Assembly: GCA_025351985.1 (NCBI GenBank)
Contig: JANXUW010000653.1
Span: forward strand, 1 to 7,777
Direction of reading: 5' to 3'
Source of the DNA: Pseudolysobacter sp.
GTDB lineage: Bacteria; Pseudomonadota; Gammaproteobacteria; Xanthomonadales; Rhodanobacteraceae
Length of the DNA: 7,777 nucleotides
Positions 1 through 7,000 of this stretch are shown here, piece after piece. The notes below the pieces were generated by a model. The model saw nothing but the letters and a program-made list of their open reading frames with translations. It did no database searches and was not told the DNA's origin. The first letter of the stretch is position 1. Every line of letters begins with the position of its first letter. The translations under genes were made by a program, and so were the position numbers.

Positions 1-2
1 AA

Positions 3-104
3 GATCCGCCGATCTGCCTGTCGTGCTCGCTCAACGGCTACGACGCATCAAACTATGACTTGCCTGGCCGCTTCATGTATCTCGAAGCCAATATCAAGTT
101 CTAA
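3..104 (+). CDS. TonB-dependent receptor, C-terminal end (partial, 5' end outside window)
   Basis: An open frame enters from the left edge and ends at TAA 102-104, giving 33 residues. The last residues read YDLPGRFMYLEANIKF, the typical final strand of an outer-membrane TonB-dependent receptor: a Y-x-LPGR turn followed by an alternating strand ending in Phe, the C-terminal signal recognised by the BAM machinery. Such receptors import siderophores, cobalamin or oligosaccharides using energy from TonB-ExbBD. The substrate cannot be told from this fragment. A strong terminator lies 46 bp downstream, which supports a real gene end here. The family call rests on this short C-terminal pattern only, so it is good but not certain. 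Confidence 0.75.
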   Translation, partial: DPPICLSCSLNGYDASNYDLPGRFMYLEANIKF

Positions 105-150
105 GCACAGACTACGCACCGGCGCAGACCGGTTTCGGGGAGGACGACTC

Positions 151-178
151 AGGGCCGCGCAAGCGGCCCTATTTTTTT
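151..178 (+). terminator. Rho-independent terminator of the TonB receptor gene
   Basis: A perfect 8-bp stem (AGGGCCGC, 151-158, with GCGGCCCT, 163-170) closes a GCAA tetraloop of the stable GNRA type. It is followed directly by A and a run of seven T. It lies 46 bp after the receptor stop codon and points the right way. On the minus strand there is no T-run after the stem, so it should not efficiently stop transcripts coming from the EEP gene. Confidence 0.9.
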
Positions 179-268
179 GTCTTGCGACAAAACCGCCATG
201 GCACTCCAATCAGCTTTTGACTCAGCGGCACCAGCATTGCGAAACCGTGTCTGCCAAGACGACCCGGG

Positions 269-1054
269 TTAATCGAGACGCACGCTGGCCGCCAGCGGCA
301 AATGATCCGACACCGCATGCGGCAGCGTGCGCAGATGTTCGACATGGATATGCTGCGACACAAGGATATGATCGATCGCGCGCAACGGCCGCCAGCTCGG
401 AAAGGTCGGCGGCGGATCGGGCGGTGGCGTCAGCGAGGTGCGCGCGTACAGGCCTTGCAACTCGGCGCTGTCGGCGGTGCAATTCAGATCGCCCATCAAT
501 ACCGCATGCGAATGCGAGCCGATCAGTTCGGCGACAAAATCGAGCTGGCGTCGGCGTGCTTTCGGTCCCAACGACAAGTGCGCGACCAGGATCACCAGCC
601 CATGCCACTCGGGCCCGTAACGCGCCCACAACACGCCGCGTCCCGGAATACGTCCAGGCAACGGATAGTCGATGACTTCGATCGGCTCGCGCCGGCTCAG
701 CAGGCCGTTGCTCGAATGCGCAAATTGACCGACCTTGCGATTCGGCTGATGGCTCCAGAATGGAAAACGCGCAGTCTCGGCGAGATACTGGATCTGGTTC
801 AGAAAACCCGAGCGCAGACTGCCGGCATCGGCTTCCTGCAATCCGACCAGGTCGAAGTCGGCGACGCGCAGTGCAAGCTCATCGAGATTGTTGCGTTTGC
901 TGCGCGCCGGTAAAACCTGCGTCCAGCTTTTGGTGACGTAATCGCGGTAGCCACTGACGCTGGTGCCGGCGAGGATATTGCAGCTCAGCAGCTGCAGGCG
1001 CGTGCCTGCAGTGCTGGTCGACTCTGGCGTAGTCTCGGCGATAGTGGCGCTCAT
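269..1054 (-). CDS. Endonuclease/exonuclease/phosphatase (EEP) family protein
   Basis: 261 residues with the EEP (DNase I-like) fold motifs in the expected order: LSCNI with Asn26; GLQEAD with the metal-binding Glu74; VAHLSLGP with His159; MGDLNC with Asp189 and Asn191; IDHILVS with Asp228 and His229; and SDHLPL with Asp250 and His251. All catalytic positions of a metal-dependent phosphodiesterase/phosphatase appear intact. There is no signal peptide, so it is probably cytoplasmic. The substrate (DNA, RNA, phospholipid or inositol phosphate) is unknown. It is the last gene of the c4-dsbA-dsbA string, 69 bp after the second dsbA, and the same association exists in pseudomonads. ATG 1054 has no clear Shine-Dalgarno, but no better in-frame start is near. 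No terminator with a T-run follows the stop on its own strand. Confidence 0.9.
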   Translation of the reverse strand: MSATIAETTPESTSTAGTRLQLLSCNILAGTSVSGYRDYVTKSWTQVLPARSKRNNLDELALRVADFDLVGLQEADAGSLRSGFLNQIQYLAETARFPFWSHQPNRKVGQFAHSSNGLLSRREPIEVIDYPLPGRIPGRGVLWARYGPEWHGLVILVAHLSLGPKARRRQLDFVAELIGSHSHAVLMGDLNCTADSAELQGLYARTSLTPPPDPPPTFPSWRPLRAIDHILVSQHIHVEHLRTLPHAVSDHLPLAASVRLD

Positions 1055-1123
1055 GACACGAGACTAGCAGTTTGTGTTGTGAACAGGCTGCGATGCCAGC
1101 ACTGTCGATGTTGCGTGTGTCGA

Positions 1124-1792
1124 TTATTTGGCTTTTTTGCCGGCGCTTTCCTGCGCCACCAGAAATTCCGCGATCGCAATCATTTCCGGAAACTGCACAC
1201 CGTGATCATTGACCGAGACGCGATATTTGCCGTTCACGATCAAGGTTGGCGTGCCCTCGACGCCATAGCTGCGTACGAGATCGTTGCCATGCGCGAGCTT
1301 GCCTTCGATCACGAACGAACCCGCCGTGGACAAGAAGTTTTCCGGCTTCACGCCATAGTCGGCATAAAACTGCGCGAGTTCCTGAATCGTACGCAGCGGC
1401 TTGTGGTCACGATGGATCGCATCCAGCAGCGCCTGGTGGCTTTTGTCCAGAATACCGAACGATTGCGCGGTGTAGAAACCGCGTGCGTAAGGTTCCCAAG
1501 CAGGATTGAAAACCGCGGGCAGGCTGACGAATTGCGCATTGCCCGGCAACTTCGCCTTGAGCTGATCCACGTACGGCTGGAAATGCGCGCAATGCGGGCA
1601 CGCGTAGCTGAATACTTCAAGCACCTCAATCTTGCCACCGGTGCTGGTGGGAATCGGCGGATTGATCAGGACATAATCCTTGCCGGCTTCCCACGTATGC
1701 GCGGCAGCTGCGACGGGCGCGGCTTTTTCCTCGGCATGGCTGGCGGTGACCAGCAACAAGCCGGCGACGATGAAGGCGAAACGCTGCAACAT
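1124..1792 (-). CDS. dsbA: Thiol:disulphide interchange protein DsbA, copy 2
   Basis: 222 residues. The N-terminus is a signal peptide (MLQRFAFIVAGLLLVTASHA, probable cleavage after Ala20), so the protein is periplasmic. The thioredoxin-fold active site CPHC is at 65-68 within FSYACPHC, and the cis-proline loop is Thr181-Pro182 (GVEGTPTLIVNGKYRV). The helical insertion typical of DsbA lies between them. DsbA donates disulphides to secreted proteins and is reoxidised by DsbB. The gene follows the first dsbA by only 29 bp and has its own ribosome-binding site, GGAG 8 nt before ATG 1792, so the two are co-transcribed. It differs from copy 1 in the residue before CPHC (Ala versus Gly), in an extra Ala-rich linker after the signal peptide, and in the cis-Pro context (GTP versus STP). 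Substrate preferences may therefore differ, which is inference. Confidence 0.95.
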   Translation of the reverse strand: MLQRFAFIVAGLLLVTASHAEEKAAPVAAAAHTWEAGKDYVLINPPIPTSTGGKIEVLEVFSYACPHCAHFQPYVDQLKAKLPGNAQFVSLPAVFNPAWEPYARGFYTAQSFGILDKSHQALLDAIHRDHKPLRTIQELAQFYADYGVKPENFLSTAGSFVIEGKLAHGNDLVRSYGVEGTPTLIVNGKYRVSVNDHGVQFPEMIAIAEFLVAQESAGKKAK

Positions 1793-1821
1793 GGGGTATC
1801 TCCGTAGTCGATCGGGAAGAA

Positions 1822-2460
1822 TTATTTGGCGGTGCCGCTTTCGCGCGCCACCAGATATTGCACGATGTCAGCAGTGTCCGCGCCGACGCGCACGCGATAC
1901 TTGCCGTTGACGATGAACGAAGGCGTGCTCTCGATACCGTAGGTTTTTTGCATCGCGCTCGCGCGCTTGACCTTGGTGTCGATGGCGAAGGATTTTGCGG
2001 TGTCGATAAAATCCTGCGCCTTTACGCCGTAATCCGAATAGAAGCTGCCGAGGTCATCAATGCTGTTGAGTTTCTGCGGCACCTTGTGGGTGACGTAGAT
2101 CGCGTTCAGCAAGGCTTGATGACTTTTCTCGAAAATACCGAGCGCCTGCGCAGTGTAATAAGCGCGCGCGTAGATCGGCCAGCCTGGCTGGAAATCCGCT
2201 GGCATGTAAACCCATTGTGCATTGGCCGGCAGGCTCTTCTGCATCTTGTCGGCGGTGGGCTGGTAATCGGCGCAATGCGGACATCCGTAGCTGAAAACTT
2301 CCAGCACCTCGATCTTGTCGCCGGTGTTAGTGGTTTGCGCCGGTTCGATCAGGAAATAATCCTTGCCCGCTTCCCATTTGCCTGCTTTCGCGGGCTCGAC
2401 CGCAACGGCGGATTGGGCAACGGCCAACGTGGCGAGCAGGCCGAAAATGATTTTGTACAT
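1822..2460 (-). CDS. dsbA: Thiol:disulphide interchange protein DsbA, copy 1
   Basis: 212 residues from ATG 2460. I chose this start over an upstream in-frame ATG (2496) because it gives a clean signal peptide (MYKIIFGLLATLAVAQSAVA, cleavage after Ala20) and is preceded by GAGG at 6 nt. The active site CPHC is at 60-63 (FSYGCPHC) and cis-Pro180 lies in IESTPSFIVNGKYRV. Function: periplasmic oxidase that introduces disulphides into exported proteins, recycled by a DsbB partner not in this window. Many segments match copy 2 closely (WEAGKDY, KIEVLEVFSY, KSHQALL, VNGKYRV), so the pair arose by duplication. Ends at TAA 1822-1824. It lies 87 bp after the cytochrome c4 gene on the same strand, with a small stem-loop in the gap. 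Confidence 0.95.
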   Translation of the reverse strand: MYKIIFGLLATLAVAQSAVAVEPAKAGKWEAGKDYFLIEPAQTTNTGDKIEVLEVFSYGCPHCADYQPTADKMQKSLPANAQWVYMPADFQPGWPIYARAYYTAQALGIFEKSHQALLNAIYVTHKVPQKLNSIDDLGSFYSDYGVKAQDFIDTAKSFAIDTKVKRASAMQKTYGIESTPSFIVNGKYRVRVGADTADIVQYLVARESGTAK

Positions 2461-2466
2461 CGAGAA

Positions 2467-2470
2467 CCTC
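2467..2470 (-). promoter_or_regulatory. Ribosome-binding site deciding the dsbA copy 1 start
   Basis: GAGG on the minus strand, 6 nt before ATG 2460. No comparable site precedes the in-frame ATG at 2496, and the 12 residues between the two starts do not resemble a signal peptide. Confidence 0.65.
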
Positions 2471-2482
2471 AGAGTGCGGTGA

Positions 2483-2501
2483 GCGGTGTCAGACACACCG
2501 C
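2483..2501. other. Intergenic stem-loop between cytochrome c4 and dsbA
   Basis: A perfect 7-bp inverted repeat (GCGGTGT, 2483-2489, with ACACCGC, 2495-2501) closes a 5-nt loop. It lies in the 87-bp gap between the c4 stop and the dsbA start. No T-run follows on either strand, so it is not a classical terminator. It could be a transcript-processing or stability element that sets the relative amounts of c4 and DsbA mRNA. The function is inferred only. Confidence 0.4.
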
Positions 2502-2547
2502 GTGCGGTTTAGGTTCCGTGCGGCGCATCTGGCGATTGTGGCTGTGT

Positions 2548-3222
2548 TTATCGGGCGCTCTTGCCGGTTTCCGCACTGGCCGCGCCGGCGTTGTGCAGGC
2601 CTTCGATGTAAGAGGAAAGCGCCGCGATATCATCGGCCGACAAGCGCATCGCAATCGCCGGCATGATCTTGGCGTGTTCGTCGTCGCCCCAGCTCTTGCC
2701 GTCATGCCAATCTTTCAGCTTGGCAGAAATGTAATCGGCATATTGTCCGGCGAGCTGCGGATAACCCGCGGCCGGATTGCCGCGACCGTCCGGCCCGTGG
2801 CAGGCCATGCAGGCCGGTGTGCTGTCGTTCTTGTCGCCGCCGCGATACAGCGCCTGACCGCGTATTTTCATCTTGTCGTCGGCCACGCCCGGGATCGAAT
2901 TCTTGGTCGCGAAATACGCACCAAGATCATGCATGTCCTGATCCGACAACGTTGCGGCAAAACCCATCATCACCGGCGCTTCGCGCTTCATCGTCTTGAT
3001 CAGCGTGATCTGACGCGCGATGTATTGTTCGTGCTGACCCGCAAGTTTCGGATATTGGGCCGACGCGGAATTGCCATCCAGCCCGTGACACGCGCCGCAC
3101 GTCGCCGACTTGGTTTCGCCGGCTTTGGCATCGCCCACGATCACCGTCTTGGCGGTTTCTTCGGCCTGAACGGCGCCGACTGCAAACACTAGCGCCAGCG
3201 CAAATACTCGCCGAAAGCTCAT
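2548..3222 (-). CDS. Cytochrome c4, periplasmic dihaem c-type cytochrome
   Basis: 224 residues from ATG 3222. The signal peptide is MSFRRVFALALVFAVGAVQA, with probable cleavage after Ala20. Two CXXCH haem-attachment sites are present: CGACH at 42-46 and CMACH at 138-142, each beginning a class I cytochrome c domain of about 90 residues. Likely axial methionines are Met85 or Met86 (APVMMGFAATLS) for haem 1 and Met187 (KIMPAIAMRLS) for haem 2. This tandem-domain pattern is that of cytochrome c4, an electron donor to terminal oxidases such as the cbb3 type. A GTG nine bases upstream is also in frame but overlaps the Shine-Dalgarno, so ATG 3222 is preferred. This is the first gene of the minus-strand string, and its promoter sits in the engB intergenic region. 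The neighbouring disulphide oxidases fit, because apocytochrome cysteines pass through the Dsb system. Confidence 0.95.
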   Translation of the reverse strand: MSFRRVFALALVFAVGAVQAEETAKTVIVGDAKAGETKSATCGACHGLDGNSASAQYPKLAGQHEQYIARQITLIKTMKREAPVMMGFAATLSDQDMHDLGAYFATKNSIPGVADDKMKIRGQALYRGGDKNDSTPACMACHGPDGRGNPAAGYPQLAGQYADYISAKLKDWHDGKSWGDDEHAKIMPAIAMRLSADDIAALSSYIEGLHNAGAASAETGKSAR

Positions 3223-3230
3223 ACACTTCA

Positions 3231-3234
3231 CTCC
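3231..3234 (-). promoter_or_regulatory. Ribosome-binding site of cytochrome c4
   Basis: GGAG on the minus strand lies 8 nt before ATG 3222. The alternative GTG start at 3231 overlaps this motif, so the site decides the start in favour of the ATG. Confidence 0.7.
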
Positions 3235-3257
3235 AGAAAATTATGGATAATCGATCG

Positions 3258-3289
3258 TGCGCCAAGCGGCGCATCCGCGAATGCCGCGG
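3258..3289 (-). promoter_or_regulatory. Two adjacent stem-loops in the cytochrome c4 leader
   Basis: Downstream of the predicted transcription start, two short perfect stem-loops follow each other. One pairs CCGCG with CGCGG (3285-3289 and 3275-3279, 5-nt loop). The other pairs TGCGCC with GGCGCA (3268-3273 and 3258-3263, 4-nt loop). They leave the ribosome-binding site free. They resemble a 5' stability element or a structured leader. No known riboswitch is recognised. Confidence 0.45.
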
Positions 3290-3300
3290 AAAACGATGAA

Positions 3301-3332
3301 ATTATATACCAGCGCCGCCGCAACGCGGTCAA
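3301..3332 (-). promoter_or_regulatory. Sigma-70 type promoter of the c4-dsbA-dsbA-EEP string
   Basis: On the minus strand the -35 box is TTGACC (3332-3327). An 18-nt spacer separates it from TATATA (3308-3303), which is preceded by TGG and so forms an extended -10. The overlapping TATAAT at 3306-3301 is a second possible -10 with a 20-nt spacer. Transcription would start near 3294, giving a leader of about 70 nt. This is the best promoter-like sequence in the window and lies where the operon needs one. Confidence 0.7.
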
Positions 3333-3360
3333 ACCGCTGGCGCTTTGCGGCGAGCCCGCC

Positions 3361-3369
3361 TGCTAGAAC
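3361..3369 (+). promoter_or_regulatory. Possible extended -10 element for engB
   Basis: TGCTAGAAC has the TGn extension followed by TAGAAC, a partial match to TATAAT, about 48 nt before the engB start. No convincing -35 is seen at the right distance. Weak evidence, but it is the best candidate in the short divergent intergenic region. Confidence 0.3.
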
Positions 3370-3416
3370 GCGCAAGCGGTTAAACTGCCGATCACGCTGC
3401 CCGCTCCGAGTACCTC

Positions 3417-4022
3417 ATGAAAAGCAATCCTTTCGCCCAAGCGGCCTACACCTTGAGCGCGCACCAGCTTGAACAGCTACCCGACGACAGCGGCCTCGAA
3501 ATCGCGTTTGCCGGACGCTCCAACGCCGGCAAGTCGAGTGCGATCAACGCGATCTGCGATCATGTCGGCCTTGCGCGCACCAGCAAAACACCCGGGCGCA
3601 CGCAGCAGCTCGTGGTGTTCACGATGGATTCTTCGCGTCGCCTGATCGATCTACCCGGCTACGGTTATGCCGAAGTGCCGCAAAAAATGCGCGATCACTG
3701 GCGCCTCTTGATCGACAAATACCTGCGCATTCGCGATTCGCTGCGCGGCATCGTGCTGATCATGGACGCGCGCCATCCACTCAAGGAGTTCGACCAGCAG
3801 ATGCTGACGTTTTGCGCGGCGATCGACCTGCCGTGTCATTGCCTGATCACCAAGGCCGACAAACTCACCTTCAGCGAGGGCCAGAAAACGCTCGCGACGG
3901 TAAAAAAACAGATCACCGCGATCAGCGAACACGCCAGCGCGCAATTGTTTTCGTCGAGCAAAAAAACCGGCGTCGAAGAAGCGCGCAAGCAGCTCGGGTT
4001 GTGGCTTGGCATCGAACTCTAG
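3417..4022 (+). CDS. engB: Ribosome biogenesis GTP-binding protein YihA/YsxC (EngB)
   Basis: 201 residues, the usual length of the EngB family. All G-motifs of a TRAFAC-class GTPase are present: G1 GRSNAGKSS (33-41), G2 region TPGRTQQ (58-64, with the conserved Thr), G3 DLPGYGY (78-84), G4 TKAD (145-148) and G5 SSSKKTG (179-185). Family knowledge: a cytoplasmic, usually essential GTPase required for late assembly of the 50S ribosomal subunit. The start ATG 3417 gives the normal N-terminus (NPF..A.Y..S) but has only a weak GAG at 6 nt, so moderate translation is likely. It is transcribed away from the cytochrome c4 string, an arrangement common near polA/engB in related gammaproteobacteria. 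It ends at TAG 4020-4022 and is convergent with the propeller gene. Confidence 0.97.
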   Translation: MKSNPFAQAAYTLSAHQLEQLPDDSGLEIAFAGRSNAGKSSAINAICDHVGLARTSKTPGRTQQLVVFTMDSSRRLIDLPGYGYAEVPQKMRDHWRLLIDKYLRIRDSLRGIVLIMDARHPLKEFDQQMLTFCAAIDLPCHCLITKADKLTFSEGQKTLATVKKQITAISEHASAQLFSSSKKTGVEEARKQLGLWLGIEL

Positions 4023-4043
4023 ATGTTCGACGGTGAATCTTTA

Positions 4044-4090
4044 AGGCAGCGGCAGCGGAGATCGGCACGAGTGCGCCGCACCCAACGCTG
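4044..4090. other. Structured convergent intergenic region, possible weak terminator
   Basis: The 72-bp gap between the convergent engB and propeller genes contains GCAGCGGCAGCG near its left side and CGCTGCTGC near its right. These can pair with one bulge, and between them is a smaller GGCAC/GTGCGCC pairing. No T-run follows on either strand, so an efficient intrinsic terminator is not evident. It may act as a weak bidirectional stop. Confidence 0.25.
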
Positions 4091-4094
4091 CTGC

Positions 4095-7000
4095 TCACAG
4101 CTTGACGAATTGACACCGCTTGGCCACTCGCAGGCGCAACAATCCCAACGCCATCAGCAGTGCGCAGAAAAAAATCAGCACAGCGCCGGATAACGTCGGC
4201 ACTGCCACGACGAGCGAACGAACGGTCAACGTAGCCGTTCCGCTGCTCGAGAGAAAATTGGCGTCACCCGCATAAGCAGCGCTTACCGTCGTCAAACCCG
4301 AACTCGTTGGTGTCAGCTGACAGCTTGTCGCGGGCAAACTGATCTGACAGCTTGCGGCGCCGTCGCTGACCGTTACGGTGCCGGTCGGCGTGCCGGCACC
4401 CGGTGCTATCGCAGCCACAATGATCGTCGCAGTAACGGCATCGCCGGCGTTGATGACGGTGCGAGACAGGGTAACGCTCGTCGTCGTCGCGGCGCGCCCT
4501 ACGACCAGGACGAGCGCCGTCTGAGTCGCAACGGCGGCATTGTTCGCATCGCCCGTAAAGCCGGCGACGAGGTTATGCGAGCCGGGCGTCAAATCAGCGA
4601 CCGTGCACACGGCAGTGTTCACCCCACCTGACATAGTCAGCGTCACCGGGCCGCCGCACAGCACGGTGCCAGCGCCGCAGGAATTGCCGCTCACGCTGCC
4701 ACCATCGCAAAAGAGCACAGAACCCGTTGGATTCGACACGTTGCCCAGTGTCGCGGTTAGCGTCACCGCCTGGCCGAAAACCGCGGAATTGAAATTACTG
4801 GCCAGCGCGATCGAATCACTGATAGTCACCGAATCGCTGGCGACATTGTCATCGAGCGTGCTATCGCCGCCGCCGCTCACAGTGGCGGTGTTGACCAGGG
4901 TCGCCGACACGATAGTGGCCACATCGACCGTGACCGTGATCGGTGGATAGACACCGCCGGAGGCCAGTGCATCAGCCCGGCTGCAACTTAGAGCCGCCGA
5001 AGAACACGTCCAGCCGGAACCGGCAATGGCAGTTGCGGTCAGACCGGCCGGTAAAGTATCCGTCACCGTAACGCTGCCAGTTGTGACCAGTGTGCCGTTA
5101 TTGCTGACGCTGATGGTGAATACCGCGCCGCTTTGCCCGGCGTTGAAATTGCCGACATGCGTCTTGACGATATGCAGATCCGGCCCTGGCAGTGGCACGG
5201 AGATGCGGCCAACCTGACCGACGCTGGACTCGGTAAACCACATCGCATTGTCCGGGCCTTCGGCGATATGTGACAACCCGGCGCTGGCGGTGATACCCGT
5301 GGTGTACTCGCGTACCACGCCTGCCGCAGTGATCCGGCCGATGCGGTTGCCGGTGTTTTCCACGAACCACAGGTTCCCGTCGGGTCCCGTTGCGATATCT
5401 ACGAGGCCCGCATTGGGCGAAATGCCGGTCGCAAATTCGGTCACCACCCCCGCAGGTGTGATGCGGCCGATCTGATTGGCGCCAAAGTCGGTGAACCAGA
5501 CATTGCCATCAGGGCCTTGCGTGATCGCATTCACGAACGAATTGCTTTGAAGTCCTGTACTGAAGTTCGTCACCGTGCCAGTACTTGGCTGCAACTGTCC
5601 GATCCGGCGACTGTTGAGGTAGGTAAACCACAAGTTGCCATCGATACCCAGGGCGATAACGTTCGGCGGATCGGCGGACGAAAAACCGCCGCTGAATTCG
5701 GTCAGCGTACCCGAAGGAGTGATGCGACCGATCTTGCCCGCCGACCGTTCGGTGAACCAAAGGTTGTTGTCCTGGCCGAGGGTAATGCCGTTTGGGCCGG
5801 CGGCCGGCGTACCCACGGCAAATTCGGTCACCGTTCCGCTCGGCATGATACGGCCAACGGCATTATGGCTGTATTCGGTGAACCACAGGTTGCCGTCCGC
5901 GCCAGAGACGAGGCCGTCGAGGCTGGTGGGCGAGGTAATCCCGGCGGCAAACTCGCTCAACGCCCCTGCGGGCGTCATCTTGGCGATTCGGTCCGCGGCG
6001 TACTCGACAAACCAGAGATTGGCATCGGGCCCTCGCGCGATGCTGCGCGGGGAAGCGTTCGGTGGAATGCCGACAAATTCGCTCACGCTGCCCGCTGGCG
6101 TCACGCGGCCGATCTTGCCCGCCGAGCGTTCGGCAAACCAAAGATTATTGTCCGCTCCGAGGGTGATGCCTATCGGTCCGGCCTGAGCGGTGGGAATCGG
6201 GAACTCAGTGACCGTCCCGCCCGGGGTGATGCGCGCGACCGCATTGTTGGCGTATTCGGTAAACCAGACATTTCCGTCGGCCCCGGCAGCAATCCCGTTA
6301 ATGGCTGTCGGCGATGTGATGCCGACGCCGAACTCGGCAACCACTCCGGCCGGCGTGATTCGCCCGATCTTGTTCGGGCCATATTCGACGAACCACAAAT
6401 TGCCGTCTGGCCCTGCCGTAATTTGCTCCAGCGACGCGTTTGCGGTGATCCCGGCGTATTCGGTCACGGTACCGTTGGTGCTTATGCGCCCGATCTTGTT
6501 CGCGGTATTTTCGGTGAACCACAAGGCGCCGTCCGGGCCCGCGGCGATATGCAGCAAGCCGGCGTTGGCCGAGATGCCGGTCGAAAACTCCGTCACCACG
6601 CCGGTCGTGGTGATGCGCCCGATTCGATTGCCTGAGTTTTCCACGAACCAGAGGTTGCCATCGGCCCCAGCGGCAAGGTCGGTCAATCCGGCCGCCGTGG
6701 AGATGCCGGTGCCAAATTCGGTGATCGTTCCGTCTGGCGCGATCTTTGCGATCTTGTTGGCACTGAAATCGGTCCCCCAAATATTGCCATCCGGTCCGGC
6801 GATCAAAGCACTGACGTAGGTGTTCGAGGCCAGACCGGCGGAGAAATTCTGGATGGCACCGGTCATCGGATTCAAACGACCGATCGCAGGGCCATTGGCG
6901 TGAGTGAACCAGAGATTGCCATCGGCACCCTTGGTGATGCTGAAAGGCGGGTTGCCGGCGTTGATACCAGAAAATTCGGTCACGGTTTGGGCCCGTCCGG

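Noticed and set aside
302..913. Plus-strand open frame of 203 codons
   Set aside because: It is antisense to the EEP gene, whose catalytic motifs are all intact on the minus strand. The plus frame is rich in Arg and Gln without any motif.
1858..3192. Long plus-strand open frame of 444 codons
   Set aside because: It lies antisense to the well-supported cytochrome c4 and dsbA copy 1 genes. Its translation shows no domain or signal and is Arg/His/Val-rich, as expected of a shadow frame in GC-rich DNA.
5517..6635. Long plus-strand open frame of 372 codons, with internal periodicity
   Set aside because: It is antisense to the blade repeats. Its periodic look is only the repeat seen from the other strand, and it has no ribosome-binding site or recognisable fold.
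5196..6941. Regular repeats as a possible CRISPR array or DNA minisatellite
   Set aside because: Units of about 126 bp are in frame, coding and diverged, and match beta-propeller blades. There are no identical short repeats separated by unique spacers.
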